Source: JBBAAP01 sp043808305 (GTDB lineage: Bacteria > Planctomycetota > MHYJ01 > JACQXL01). Taken from it: 64,000 nucleotides of DNA. A program made the translations under genes and the position numbers. The stretch is taken from contig JAZDFB010000136.1 of assembly GCA_043808305.1 (NCBI GenBank), forward strand, positions 1 through 64,000, in the 5' to 3' direction. The notes below the pieces were generated by a model. It ran no database searches and was not told where the DNA came from. It saw only the letters and a list, made by a program, of their open reading frames with translations. Below, piece by piece: positions 1 to 10,200 of the stretch. Position 1 is the stretch's first letter, and every line of letters starts with the position of its first letter.

Positions 1-58
1 GCCCCCCCCCCCCCCCCCCCCGGCGCCCCCCCCCCCCCCCCCCCGCGGCCCAACCCGC
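1..58. other. C-homopolymer edge, probable assembly artefact
   Basis: The window opens with two long runs of C broken by a few G bases, followed by a GC-only stretch to about base 58. Nothing else in the window has this composition. It looks like a low-quality contig end rather than biology, so any gene crossing it should be treated with caution. Confidence 0.6.
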
Positions 59-164
59 GCGGGAAAAGTCCAGTATTTGTGAGGGATTTCGGACATCAAG
101 GTGTTCATTTATGAGGTTTTTAGGGGTGTTAAAAATAGGCCAAAAATGCCATATATGCTCACCT

Positions 165-446
165 TCAGAGGCTTCGGCCCTTCCCGAAACCAGTCCGATT
201 TAGCCACTTAATAAACCCCTCTAAACCAACCTTTTGGTAGCGGTAAGTCCACCGGCGAATCGTGGAATAGGATTTGTCTAAGTAGAGAGCAATATTCGCA
301 AAGGTCTTCTTTTCATTAGAAAGATACAGCACCTGTAAGGGTTTTCGTTTCCTCCACTGGCGGGCGTAGGTTAATCGTTGTAGCTCCTGCTTTATAGTCT
401 CTTTTTCCTCTGGAGTGAGCGTAATATAAGCGTGTGGATAGGACAT
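165..446 (-). pseudogene. HTH transposase-type protein, probably a fragment
   Basis: This 93-residue protein has a helix-turn-helix of the IS630/winged-HTH transposase type: a region reading KTFANIALYLDKSYSTIRRW, followed by YRYQKVGLEGF, the usual linker after this DNA-binding domain. In complete IS630-family transposases a DDE catalytic domain follows, sometimes in a second frame. Here the frame stops at GFGKGRSL and only about 160 bases remain before the contig edge, so no catalytic domain is visible. I cannot tell whether it is the first frame of a two-frame element or a dead remnant. It lies downstream of pilC on the same strand, with no visible terminal inverted repeat. A small stand-alone regulator is a less likely alternative. 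Confidence 0.5.
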
Positions 447-530
447 ATTCTATTAAAGCACTAAATCCGAAATCCGAATTTCTAAATTATGCCTAAGGCG
501 CTCGCCCGAAGGCGAGGCTTCAAGTGCCAC

Positions 531-1739
531 CTAATGTATCATCCCGCCCATTTGGAGTATTGGGAGCAGTATACTTATAACCATAAATCCAACAATCATG
601 GCCAGTGCAACAATCAAAATTGGTTCTAAAAGCGATAATGCTATCTTAGTTGCTTCGGCAATCTCCCTTTCGTAGAAAACGGCTACTTCTTTGAGTACTT
701 CATCCAAATGGCCGCTTTCTTCGCCAACCGCTATCATATTAGTCATAAACGGGAAGAAAAGTTGGCTGTTTCTCATGCTATTGGCCAGCGACTGTCCGGC
801 CCTGAGTTCATTAGTCATCTTTCTTAAAGCTTCTTTTATCGGTTCGCTGCCCAGGGTCGATATAACAATATCCATAGCCGAAAGTATTGGGATACCATTA
901 TTTAGAAGCAATCCGGTGGTTCGGGCAAAATTGGCTGATTCAGATTTTTTAACAAATGTATTTATAAAAGGAATTCTCAGCTTTATTTTATCCACTATTT
1001 TCTTATCTACCATTATTACCCCGCGCAGTATTAGCAGGAATACAAATATCGCCGCGAATATCCAGTACCAGTAATGATTAAAGGCATAACTCACACCCAG
1101 AAGAAGCTGGGTATTCCAGGGCATTTCTGTTTTACTATTATCGAATACATGCTGCATTTTAGGAATGATTACAGTCATCATAAAAACTATGGTGCTAAGC
1201 CCAAAAACTACGACAAAAATCGGGTATGCCAGGGCCGTGCGAATGCGGGATTTTATTTCTTCCGTCTGCTCGCGGTAATCGGCCAGACGGACTAACATCT
1301 CCGGCAAAGCGCCGCTGTCCTCGCCTGATTTGATAATTGCAGTATAAAAAGCCGGGAAGATGCCAGGATAACGGCTCATCGATGCTGACAGCATCTGTCC
1401 CTGCTTAGCCTGAATGCTCAGATCCAGAATAATATTCCTGAGATGCTGGTTTTCCGTCTGGTCGGTAATAATATGAAGCGCCCGCAAAAGCGGCACACCT
1501 GCCCTGAGCAAAGAACTGAGCTGGCGGGTCATGGTATTAATGTCCCTAGTTTTTATACGGCTGAACCATCCTCCCGTGCTGACATTTTTGTCCTTAACAG
1601 CACCCTCCAACTTAACACTCAGCGGAAATAAGCCTTCATGAGTGAGTTTATTGATGACATCTTCCCTATTTTCTGCATCAATGGTATCTGTTATTATTTC
1701 GGATGGCCCTTTTTTAGCGCGGTATGTAAACAGCGGCAT
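531..1739 (-). CDS. pilC: Type II secretion/type IV pilus inner-membrane platform protein
   Basis: This 402-residue GspF/PilC family protein is the polytopic inner-membrane platform that couples the assembly ATPase to pilin polymerisation. Two T2SF domains are visible: one from about residue 70 (SLLRAGVPLLRALHII) ending in a hydrophobic segment around 170-190, and a second from about 270 (LLLNNGIPILSAMDIV) ending in the C-terminal membrane helix LSLLEPILIVALAMIVGFM. The length is normal for the family. The gene follows pilB by 12 nt on the same strand, so the pair is cotranscribed. No other pilin or secretin gene is in the window, so PilC and GspF cannot be separated by context. Confidence 0.93.
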   Translation of the reverse strand: MPLFTYRAKKGPSEIITDTIDAENREDVINKLTHEGLFPLSVKLEGAVKDKNVSTGGWFSRIKTRDINTMTRQLSSLLRAGVPLLRALHIITDQTENQHLRNIILDLSIQAKQGQMLSASMSRYPGIFPAFYTAIIKSGEDSGALPEMLVRLADYREQTEEIKSRIRTALAYPIFVVVFGLSTIVFMMTVIIPKMQHVFDNSKTEMPWNTQLLLGVSYAFNHYWYWIFAAIFVFLLILRGVIMVDKKIVDKIKLRIPFINTFVKKSESANFARTTGLLLNNGIPILSAMDIVISTLGSEPIKEALRKMTNELRAGQSLANSMRNSQLFFPFMTNMIAVGEESGHLDEVLKEVAVFYEREIAEATKIALSLLEPILIVALAMIVGFMVISILLPILQMGGMIH

Positions 1740-1751
1740 AGCTATAAAATA

Positions 1752-3920
1752 CTATCGTGTCGACTCGGTTAATTCCATAAGTTTTGTTTTGGCCGAGCTT
1801 TCGATATCGAGATAATAGGAACCAATATTATATTTTGACTGGCTACCGGGCTTAGCGGCTTCTTTCGACTCTTCTATCCGAACAACCCTGACCAAGCACT
1901 CAATCATCGGAAGGTTAGGCGGGTAGATTTTCAGTTTGACTATTGAACCGGGCAGTATTGCTTCGGAAGCTATCCATTGTATTCCGGTCGGACTGATATC
2001 CTGTGCAACTGTTTTGATGTATTTTGGGAATGATTCTTCTTCGGCGGTTAACGATGTTTTATGCAGGGCAAATTCCATCGGAACTCGTGCCGAAAGACGG
2101 TTGTATAATCTGGCTCCTTTGGATATTTCGGACAAAGGCATTTCAAGAGCTTCTGCCTTGTTTGAATCTAAACTTGCGGCCACAATAATTTCCGGAGGGT
2201 CCGCCGGGGTTACCCTGAGCACTTCTTCAACAGTAGTTATGCCGGCCCTGACCTTTTCCCATCCGGCCATACGCAGTGTTTTCATCTTGCTTCTTATAGC
2301 TGTTTTTTTAATCTCGTCTGACGAAGATTTAGCCAGAACCAACTTACGGACTTGTTCATCAATAAGCATTATCTCATAAATCGCCGTCCGCCCCTGGTAA
2401 CCCGTAAAATTGCATTCTTCACAACCTTTGCCGCGGTATGGGGTGATATTATCCATTCCCAGTTCTTTCTTCATTTGATTTATCATCTCCCTGGATGCCA
2501 AATTATCGTCTTCCTTGCACTCGGGACATATCACGCGAACCAACCGCTGGGCAATAAAGGCTTCAACCGAAGATGCTATCAGGTACGGCTCTACACCCAT
2601 ATCAATAAGCCTGGTCACGCCCCCGGCCGCATCATTGGTATGAATAGTAGAAAATATCAGGTGTCCGGTTAACGCTATGCGTATTGTTATTTCGGCTGTT
2701 TCGAAATCCCTGACTTCTCCGACCATCATAACATCCGGGTCGTGACGAAGCATGCTCCGGAGCGCACGGGCAAAGGTTAGGTCTATCTCGGGCATTACCT
2801 GAATCTGAGTAATGCCTTCCATCTCGTATTCAATCGGATCTTCAATTGTTAATATCTTTGTTTCGGGAGTATTCAGCTTGTGCAAACTCGCATAGAGAGT
2901 GGTCGTTTTTCCGCTTCCGGTCGGACCGGTTACAAAAATAATGCCGTGCGGCTTATCAAGAAGTACCTGGAGGATGCTCAATTCTTCTGGTGTTAATCCA
3001 AGGTCGCTCAGGTTATAAAGCATTTTGGTCGGAAGCAGCCTGATAACCGCGCTTTCGCCGTATGGAGTCGGTATAATCGAAATGCGCATGTCCAGGGTTT
3101 CTTTTTCGGTCTTAACCACGGCCCGGCCATCCTGAGGCAAGCGCCGCTCGACAATATTCAGGTTTGACATTATCTTTATGCGCGAAAGTATCGAAAGGTA
3201 AAAACTCTTAATCGCCGTTGGCACATTGATGTTATAAAGTATGCCGTCAATCCGGTAACGCAGTCTGATTTTACCGCGGTACGGCTCCAGGTGGATATCC
3301 GTGGCCCGACTGCGGTGTGCCTCAAGCAATATCTGGTTGACCAGTTTCATTATGGATGCATCCTCTGCCAGCTTTTCTATATCTTCCACCTTTTCAAGAG
3401 ACATATCGGTGGGGATCATCATTTCATCCTTGCCGGCAGTGGACATGATCTTTTCCATTGTATCGGCCGCCAGGCCGTAATATTTCTTCATCGCACCCAT
3501 CAACTCGTCCGAAACCGTCAGCATAATCTCTATCTCATAACCAAGCTGAAGCCTTAACTCATCAAGCGTCATGATGCTAAGCGGCGAAGCAACTGCTATA
3601 GAAAGGTAATTAAGACCGTCCGGTTTCAATGTCAACTTGACCGGCATAAATTTATAATGAGCCACGAATCTTACCGGTATTTTCTGGATAAGAGCTTTAT
3701 CAACGGTTAAATCGCGCAGTTTGACAAGCGGCAGGCGCAGTTCTTTGGATAGAACATCCAACATCTTGTCTTCTTTAGCTAATTTCAATTTGGCCAGACA
3801 TTGTACCAAGGGTACGCTGTTTTTTTCGTGCTCGTTCATAGCTTTATCCAAAGCCGCTTTGTTTATAATGCCGGCTGAAACGAGCTTTTCGCCTATGGAT
3901 ATCTCACTTTTCGCAACCAT
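1752..3920 (-). CDS. pilB: PilB/GspE assembly ATPase with C-terminal PilZ domain
   Basis: This hexameric ATPase powers pilus or pseudopilus assembly at the cytoplasmic face. It has an MshEN/GspE N-terminal domain at about residues 1-150, Walker A GPTGSGKTTTLY near 330, Asp-box and Walker B motifs (LRHDPDVMMVGEVRD), and a zinc tetracysteine (CPEC ... CEEC) at about 465-500. Most PilB/GspE proteins are 560-580 residues. This one has 722 because about 119 residues are added after the ATPase. The extension starts near residue 604 and carries both PilZ signatures for cyclic-di-GMP binding: RLSAR (RxxxR, 608-612) and DISPTG (DxSxxG, 641-646). pilC follows 12 nt downstream. Direct c-di-GMP control of the motor is an inference from these motifs. 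Confidence 0.93.
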   Translation of the reverse strand: MVAKSEISIGEKLVSAGIINKAALDKAMNEHEKNSVPLVQCLAKLKLAKEDKMLDVLSKELRLPLVKLRDLTVDKALIQKIPVRFVAHYKFMPVKLTLKPDGLNYLSIAVASPLSIMTLDELRLQLGYEIEIMLTVSDELMGAMKKYYGLAADTMEKIMSTAGKDEMMIPTDMSLEKVEDIEKLAEDASIMKLVNQILLEAHRSRATDIHLEPYRGKIRLRYRIDGILYNINVPTAIKSFYLSILSRIKIMSNLNIVERRLPQDGRAVVKTEKETLDMRISIIPTPYGESAVIRLLPTKMLYNLSDLGLTPEELSILQVLLDKPHGIIFVTGPTGSGKTTTLYASLHKLNTPETKILTIEDPIEYEMEGITQIQVMPEIDLTFARALRSMLRHDPDVMMVGEVRDFETAEITIRIALTGHLIFSTIHTNDAAGGVTRLIDMGVEPYLIASSVEAFIAQRLVRVICPECKEDDNLASREMINQMKKELGMDNITPYRGKGCEECNFTGYQGRTAIYEIMLIDEQVRKLVLAKSSSDEIKKTAIRSKMKTLRMAGWEKVRAGITTVEEVLRVTPADPPEIIVAASLDSNKAEALEMPLSEISKGARLYNRLSARVPMEFALHKTSLTAEEESFPKYIKTVAQDISPTGIQWIASEAILPGSIVKLKIYPPNLPMIECLVRVVRIEESKEAAKPGSQSKYNIGSYYLDIESSAKTKLMELTESTR

Positions 3921-3940
3921 AAATGTCCTTCCCCGACGGA

Positions 3941-3960
3941 ATCCCGCATAAGTGCGGGAT
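3941..3960. repeat. Perfect inverted repeat upstream of pilB
   Basis: ATCCCGCA and TGCGGGAT form an 8-bp stem around a 4-nt loop, just upstream of the pilB start. It has no T-tract. It resembles other GCGGGA palindromes scattered through intergenic DNA here (4039, 15505, 19810), so it is more likely a dispersed palindrome than a terminator. Confidence 0.5.
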
Positions 3961-3986
3961 TTCGCTGCGGCTCAATAGTCGTGATA

Positions 3987-4020
3987 AGGGACAGTAACTC
4001 ATTTTGTTCGAACTGTCCCT
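3987..4020 (+). repeat. Hairpin repeat with conserved 16-nt loop, copy 1
   Basis: AGGGACAGT and ACTGTCCCT form a perfect 9-bp stem around the 16-nt loop AACTCATTTTGTTCGA. Related loops of the same length occur at 21888-21903, 55418-55433 (inverted) and 55456-55471, each with a different stem. The copy lies in the 251-nt gap between the divergent pilB and xerD genes. Confidence 0.6.
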
Positions 4021-4038
4021 AATAACTCGTGGAATTTA

Positions 4039-4055
4039 TCCCGCCTTTGGCGGGA
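4039..4055. repeat. TCCCGCC/GGCGGGA palindrome
   Basis: A 7-bp perfect stem with loop TTT lies in the pilB-xerD gap. The same stem sequence with other loops occurs at 15505-15528 and 19810-19827, suggesting a dispersed intergenic palindrome family. Confidence 0.5.
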
Positions 4056-4171
4056 CTCTAACCGGCACTAATCAGAAAATACGACGGCTTATATACTAAA
4101 TCGGCTGTAAACTGTCAATAACTTTATATGATTTAGTTGATTTAAGGGTATTTAGTTATATTATTACTTTT

Positions 4172-5053
4172 ATGCAGGAAATAGACCTTTTCTTGACTTA
4201 TTTATCCGTTGATTGCGGTTTGAGCTCAAATACTCTGGATGCATACAAACGTGATCTCGGCACATTCATTCGGTCACTTAAGGATAAAACTGCATCAGCA
4301 TCATATGTTACCGGCCAAGACATTTACAATTTCATACAATCAAGGCGTAAATCGGGATTGTCCTCGAATACCATTGCACGCAATATCGTCGCCATCAAGA
4401 TGTTCTTTCGTTTCCTGGTTTCCCAGGGTTACCTGAAAAAAGATGCTACAGAATTGATTGATACGCCAAGGGTTTGGAAACGCCTGCCGGATGTCGTTTC
4501 ATATTCAGATATAGAAAAACTCCTATCCGCGCCGGACCAAACCAAACCTCATGGCATCAGGGATAAAGCCATAATGGAAGTTCTTTACGCCACCGGCGCA
4601 CGTGTATCCGAAGTCGTCAACCTTAAAATTTCCGATATAAACTTCGACAGCAGCTACTGCAAGTGTTTTGGCAAAGGCAACAAACAAAGAATTGTTTTAC
4701 TCGGTGGAGAAGCAATAAAGGCGCTTGGCAATTACCTTACTAAAATTCGATCCAAATGGGTAAAAGCTAAGTCTCCAGAAAATGTGTTTCTTAACCAACA
4801 GGGCCAGAAATTAAGCCGGCAAAGCATATGGAAATTGATTGCCCGCTACGGATTGCTGGCCGGAATCAGAATAAAATTACACCCCCACTTACTCAGGCAT
4901 TCTTTCGCAACGCATCTTTTGGAACGCGGCGCCAATATCAGATATGTCCAGGAGATGCTCGGACACAGCAATATTGCCACTACCCAGATTTACACCCATA
5001 TTGATAAGGAACGTCTTAAATCCATCCACAGGCAATTTCATCCGCGCGCCTGA
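4172..5053 (+). CDS. xerD: Tyrosine site-specific recombinase, XerD-like
   Basis: This 293-residue tyrosine recombinase probably resolves chromosome dimers at dif with a XerC partner. An N-terminal SAM-like core-binding domain spans about residues 1-90. The catalytic set is complete: Arg in ATGARVSEV, Lys in FGKGNKQRIV, HLLRHSFATHLL (His and Arg), and LGHSNIATTQIYTHI (His and the nucleophilic Tyr). The length and even motif spacing fit XerC/XerD rather than phage integrases, and no phage or integron genes lie nearby. No Shine-Dalgarno precedes the ATG and a -10-like TATTAT lies only about 8 nt upstream, so the message may be nearly leaderless. XerC rather than XerD is possible. Confidence 0.9.
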   Translation: MQEIDLFLTYLSVDCGLSSNTLDAYKRDLGTFIRSLKDKTASASYVTGQDIYNFIQSRRKSGLSSNTIARNIVAIKMFFRFLVSQGYLKKDATELIDTPRVWKRLPDVVSYSDIEKLLSAPDQTKPHGIRDKAIMEVLYATGARVSEVVNLKISDINFDSSYCKCFGKGNKQRIVLLGGEAIKALGNYLTKIRSKWVKAKSPENVFLNQQGQKLSRQSIWKLIARYGLLAGIRIKLHPHLLRHSFATHLLERGANIRYVQEMLGHSNIATTQIYTHIDKERLKSIHRQFHPRA

Positions 5054-5102
5054 ACTGACATTTTAGTCCGGCTATATCAGGCAATAATTAAATAGCTTTA
5101 AT

Positions 5103-5126
5103 GCGGATCCGCCTATCCGCTTTATT
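5103..5126 (+). terminator. Possible weak terminator after xerD
   Basis: GCGGAT and ATCCGC form a 6-bp stem with a 6-nt loop, followed by TTTATT. It lies 50 nt after the xerD stop and before the GH57 gene. The stem is short and the T-tract imperfect. Confidence 0.3.
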
Positions 5127-5164
5127 CTTGACACCGGCATAATTTATGATAAAAGGGACTGCTT

Positions 5165-7249
5165 ATGTCTAAAGTAAATTTCATATTTTGTCTGCATGAC
5201 CACCAGCCGGTGGGTAATTTTGATAGCATCTTCGAAGCGGCATACCGCCAAGCTTATGAACCTTTCTTTTCTGTGGCAGACCGATTCCCGGAAATAAAGC
5301 TGTGCTGCCATTATAGCGGTTCGCTGCTGGAATGGCTGGAACGGGCTCACCCGAAGTTTATTACCAAATTAAAGGATGAGGTGGCAAAAGGGCGTTTAGA
5401 GCTGTTAGGCGGCGGGTTTTATGAACCAATTCTAACTATGTTGCCTGACCGGGATAAAATTGGTCAGATAACTTTATTCTCGGATTATCTGGAAAAGCAC
5501 TTCGGTAAACGACCGCGCGGAATATGGTTGGCCGAAAGAGTCTGGGAACAATCACTGGTAAAACCATTGGCTGAGGCCGGAGTTGAATATACTGTGGTTG
5601 ATGACTTTCACTTTAAAACCACAGGCTTTGACGATAAACATATGGACGGCTATTATATCACTGAGGACCAGGGTAAAACCATAAATATTTTCCCCATTCC
5701 GGAAATTCTGCGCTACTCTATTCCATTCAAACCTCCGCTGGAAACAATAAGCTACCTTTTAGGCCGGCGTGAAAATCCCCATCCGGTAATTGCCTACGCC
5801 GATGACGGAGAAAAGTTCGGTATCTGGCCCAAGACCTACCAGCACTGCTATGATGATAAATGGTTGGAAAACTTTTTCTACACGCTCCGTGACTCGGTCG
5901 CCAATGGACGGATTAATATAACCACTTTTTCCGAAGTCATTGACAGTATTAAACCCATAGGGAAAGCATACCTGCCCGATTGCTCTTACCGGGAAATGAC
6001 CGAATGGGCACTGCCCGTTGACGCGGCTATTGCTTACGAAGATATTATCAAGCATACGCCCAAGAGTAATGCCGTAACTCTCCGGCCGGGCGGATACTGG
6101 CGTAATTTCAAGATAAAATATCCGGAAATAAACCTGATGTATTCCAAAATGCTTGAAGTAAGCAATAAAATCGATACCGCTAACCCAAAAGCCCGGGAAG
6201 AACTCTATCGCGGCCAGGGTAACTGCGCTTACTGGCACGGCGTCTTCGGCGGGTTCTACCTGCCCCATCTCAGACACGCTATGTATCATCATCTTATAGA
6301 AGCCGAAAGGATCGCCGTCAAACAGAATACTCATAATATTGAAGTATCTGATTTCAACCGCGACGGCACTGATGAAATTAAACTATCTAATAAATTAATT
6401 AATTGCTATATTACCCCGGCTGGCGGCGGCGCAATCTACGAATATGACATTATCACCAAGAGATTCAACCCGCTGGCCACTTTGGCGCGGCGGCGTGAGG
6501 CATATCACCATAAGATACTCGAGGCGCATACCCAGAATTCGGTCAGCATAGCCGTGACCATACACGACCTGGTTGTATCTAAAACTGACGGGTTGGAAAA
6601 TCTTCTCTATTATGATAATTACCTCCGGCAATCGCTGATTGACCATTTTCTGCCTGAATCAACAACCATAGAGAATTTTGCCAGATGCAATTATGATGAA
6701 GACGGCGATTTTGTAGGTTCGAACTATGAATTCAAAGTCAATAAATCCGATAAATCGGTAACCTTGTGCCGCGATGGCGTTATTAAGAAAAGCAGCAAAC
6801 TTCTGCCTATACGCGTCGAAAAAGCTGTTTCATTCAGCGACAAAGACCTGCTCTCGCTGGACATAGAATACACAATTACGAACCTTAGCAATGAGCCGAT
6901 TCCCGCACTGTTCGCCAGTGAATTTAATCTGTCCATGCTTGCCGGCAATGCTTATGACCGTTATTACTATGACGGCAGACGTCCGAATATCGGTCCGCTT
7001 ATTACGACCGGTAAATCAGAACAGCAAAAATTGTTCGGCATAAAAGATGAATACCAGAAAATAGATATCTCTGTCCAATTAGACAAACCGGCCAATTTCT
7101 GGTTCTTCCCGGTCCAAACCGTTTCTCAGTCCGAAGGAGGATTTGAACTTATATACCAATCATCCGTGATATTACCCATCTGGCAGATACAGCTAGAGCC
7201 TGGAAAGAAATGGACAACCCGTATTGCCAAGAAGGTAAAATTTCTATGA
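5165..7249 (+). CDS. GH57 4-alpha-glucanotransferase/alpha-amylase
   Basis: This 694-residue glycoside hydrolase family 57 enzyme acts on alpha-1,4-glucans. The N-terminal catalytic barrel starts with FCLHDHQPVGNF (family motif 1). The nucleophile motif GIWLAERVWEQ lies near residue 120 and the acid/base motif YADDGEKFGIWP near 220. The remainder matches the DUF1925/DUF1926 beta-sandwich layout of Thermococcus-type 4-alpha-glucanotransferases, which have similar length. No signal peptide is present, so it acts in the cytoplasm. AAAGGG about 9 nt upstream serves as ribosome site. The stop overlaps the next start as ATGA, so it is translationally coupled to the DUF4912 protein and then to a GH57 branching enzyme. 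Amylase versus transferase activity cannot be decided from sequence alone. Confidence 0.9.
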   Translation: MSKVNFIFCLHDHQPVGNFDSIFEAAYRQAYEPFFSVADRFPEIKLCCHYSGSLLEWLERAHPKFITKLKDEVAKGRLELLGGGFYEPILTMLPDRDKIGQITLFSDYLEKHFGKRPRGIWLAERVWEQSLVKPLAEAGVEYTVVDDFHFKTTGFDDKHMDGYYITEDQGKTINIFPIPEILRYSIPFKPPLETISYLLGRRENPHPVIAYADDGEKFGIWPKTYQHCYDDKWLENFFYTLRDSVANGRINITTFSEVIDSIKPIGKAYLPDCSYREMTEWALPVDAAIAYEDIIKHTPKSNAVTLRPGGYWRNFKIKYPEINLMYSKMLEVSNKIDTANPKAREELYRGQGNCAYWHGVFGGFYLPHLRHAMYHHLIEAERIAVKQNTHNIEVSDFNRDGTDEIKLSNKLINCYITPAGGGAIYEYDIITKRFNPLATLARRREAYHHKILEAHTQNSVSIAVTIHDLVVSKTDGLENLLYYDNYLRQSLIDHFLPESTTIENFARCNYDEDGDFVGSNYEFKVNKSDKSVTLCRDGVIKKSSKLLPIRVEKAVSFSDKDLLSLDIEYTITNLSNEPIPALFASEFNLSMLAGNAYDRYYYDGRRPNIGPLITTGKSEQQKLFGIKDEYQKIDISVQLDKPANFWFFPVQTVSQSEGGFELIYQSSVILPIWQIQLEPGKKWTTRIAKKVKFL

Positions 7250-10200
7250 ATAAACAAATTCCGACCCACCCGATAGAGCCGGACAGTGATTCGGTATATC
7301 TCGATTACGGACCGGTCCTACCGGAACACTACAGCCAAAACCGGATTGTCGCTTTAATCAGGGACCCGGAATTGATTTTTATTTATTGGGAGATATCGGC
7401 TCCTGACCAAAATATAAAACCTCTTATATCAAATCCCGGTAATAACTGGATATTGCGAATCCATAATCTGTCATCTAAAACATCAGAGGACATACCCCTC
7501 AGCGAACCTGGAAATATTAATAATATTCAGGGTAACTGGTACCTAAAAACCCAACCTGATACCAAATACCAACTATCAATAGGAATTATTCAAGACCACA
7601 AATTTACCGCTCTTGCAAAATCCACTATTGTCAGAACTCCAAGAAAATACCGTTCAAACACACTGTTCCATACAACCTATCTGGCCAGGATGATAACTTT
7701 TGCGACAATAACCTGGTTATTCATATCATCCTGCTCCTCAATTCCAACCCCAATACATCAACCGATAACCCCTCAGTCCCAGACCATTCAGGATAAAGGG
7801 CCGTGGGTAGGCATTAACGGCATTGACACCGAAAATGGCATCCGGGTGGTTGATGTCTATTATAACTCCCCTGCCCAGATTGCCGGCATTAAAAAAGGCG
7901 ATATCATCACGGGAATAGGCGACAAAAACACTTCGAATATATCCGCTATGCTGGCGCAGATTGATTCCTGTAAGTCAGGCAATAACATCAAAATAAATAT
8001 TATCCGGCAGGAAGAACAATTATCACTGATATCCAACACCGATACGACTGCGATTACAATGGATGATTTCGCCAAGAAATATGGTGAATTTATGGAAAAA
8101 GGTAACCCCAACGACAAAATAACCCTTACCGCATCAAGGAAAGAAATAGCCAAGGACTTTGAAGTTACTCTGGGAGATTGCCCGAAATTATTTCGCAAAC
8201 TTACACCATCTAAACCGGAAATACGCAACGGCAAGAATGCCGGCTGGATGGGCATTGGCCTGGAACCGGCCAAGGATATGAAAAAACTCGGCTTCCCCGA
8301 GAAAACAGGCGCCTTGAAAATAACCTCGGTTTCGCCGTCTTCACCAGCCGACAAGTTCGGACTCAAAGTCAATGATATCATACTTAAATATGACGGAAAC
8401 GAGTTCTCCGGCGAAGAATCCGGATACTCCTCAACTATGTCTAACTATATCAAATCCAAAGGCAGCGGGAATGAGCTGTCAGTATCCATAATCAGGCTGA
8501 CAAATGACGCCGATACCTTAATCAATAATAATCCCAAAACCATCGAACCTGAGAAAATCCTGGAAGAAATCGAATCACTGAAAGTTAACGATATGCTCAA
8601 TGTTACCGTAACCAAAAATATCCGCCGGATGGAGATAAAAGTTATGCTGGGCACGCGGATGGCGTCATCAGCCGCCGGCACGTCGGAACCGGAAACCAAT
8701 GACCAAATACACCCGGAGCTGGTTTCCTGTACCACTCCGATAGAAATACTCACGCAAAAGATTCTGACCGCCACAAACATTACCGACAAATACGAAGACC
8801 TCTTGAAGCGCTACGCCGACGATCAGAAGTGGGACGACGGCCTGCGCCTGCGCGACATGCGTTATATGCATCGCGACCCGTTCAAAGTCCCAATGATATG
8901 CGATGATTTGATAGCCAGAGTCAGGAATAGCGTTTCGGCCTGCGATAATGCCGAACTCCTGGAAATAATTTCCGCCCGGCTGGATGAGGTTATTTCAACC
9001 GAAGACATTGCGCCGGTGAAACTCAAGGCCGGGATCCCGCTGGAAGAGCATTGCCGTCAGATTGAGGAATTGCTTAAACAGGCAGATAAATACCGTAAAG
9101 AAGCATTTGCCGGGCTGACCGAGGATGATATCCCATTCATAAAGGATAATATCTACGGATTAGCCGACCGCTGGATACGCGATGGTAATCTTGAATATCC
9201 TGAACGCAATGAACTTGATAAGAAACTATTACAGTTATGCAGCTATGTCAATTACCAAAAACTATTTACCTGCGCCAAGATTGTTTCTTCTATCATTAAC
9301 CCGGATTACCTTCAAGGACTGAAAAATGATATAGAAATCCAGTCCAATGGCAAGGCAGATATTATTATCAGCCGTGATACGGCATTTGGCAAGATTATAA
9401 TCGGCGGCAAGGGTAGCGGCAAGTATCTGGAAAAAGCCGCGGTAATCATAGACATAGGCGGCGATGATTTTTATGCCAATCAATTAGGCGGATCGGTTTA
9501 CGGCATACCGGATAAACCGGACCAGCCCTATGGCATCATTGTTGATTTTGAAGGCAATGACCGTTATTCATCTTATGAATACGGATGCCAGGGCGCGGGC
9601 ATTATGGGCGTGGGCATACTTTATGACGGTGCGGGCGATGATGTCTATATTGCCCAGGACTGGGCTCAAGGCGCAGGACTCCTGGGTGTAGGTATCCTGG
9701 TTGATAATAACGGCAATGACAGTTTTAAGGGACAGGAATATGTCCAGGGCGCCGGACTTTTCGGGATAGGAATATTGATAAAACGCGGGGATAATGATAC
9801 CTATCAGGCGAACAAGTTCGCCCAGGGCTTTGCCGGTCCCAAGGCATTTGGACTGCTCATTGATACGGGCGGCGATGACAATTACCTGGCCAGCACCAAA
9901 CATCCCAACGGTTATCCGGACAATCCCGGTACCTTTGACAGCTGGTCACAGGGGTGCGGAACCGGTATGAGGGCTTATGCAGACCCGTCTATGAGCCGTT
10001 CAGGCGGTATCGGCGCGCTGATTGACGAGAACGGCGCTGATAATTATGAAGCCGGCACATTTTCCCAGGGCGGCGGCTACTTCTTCGGCTGGGGCATGCT
10101 TTATGACGGCGCAGGCAATGACAAATATCTGGGCACCAGATATGCACAGGGCTTTGCAGCCCATTCGGCCATCGGATACTTCGTGGATGAAAGCGGTAAT

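Noticed and set aside
1..58. Regulatory G/C tract or quadruplex
   Set aside because: The nearly pure C sequence at the very edge is more simply explained as an assembly or sequencing artefact.
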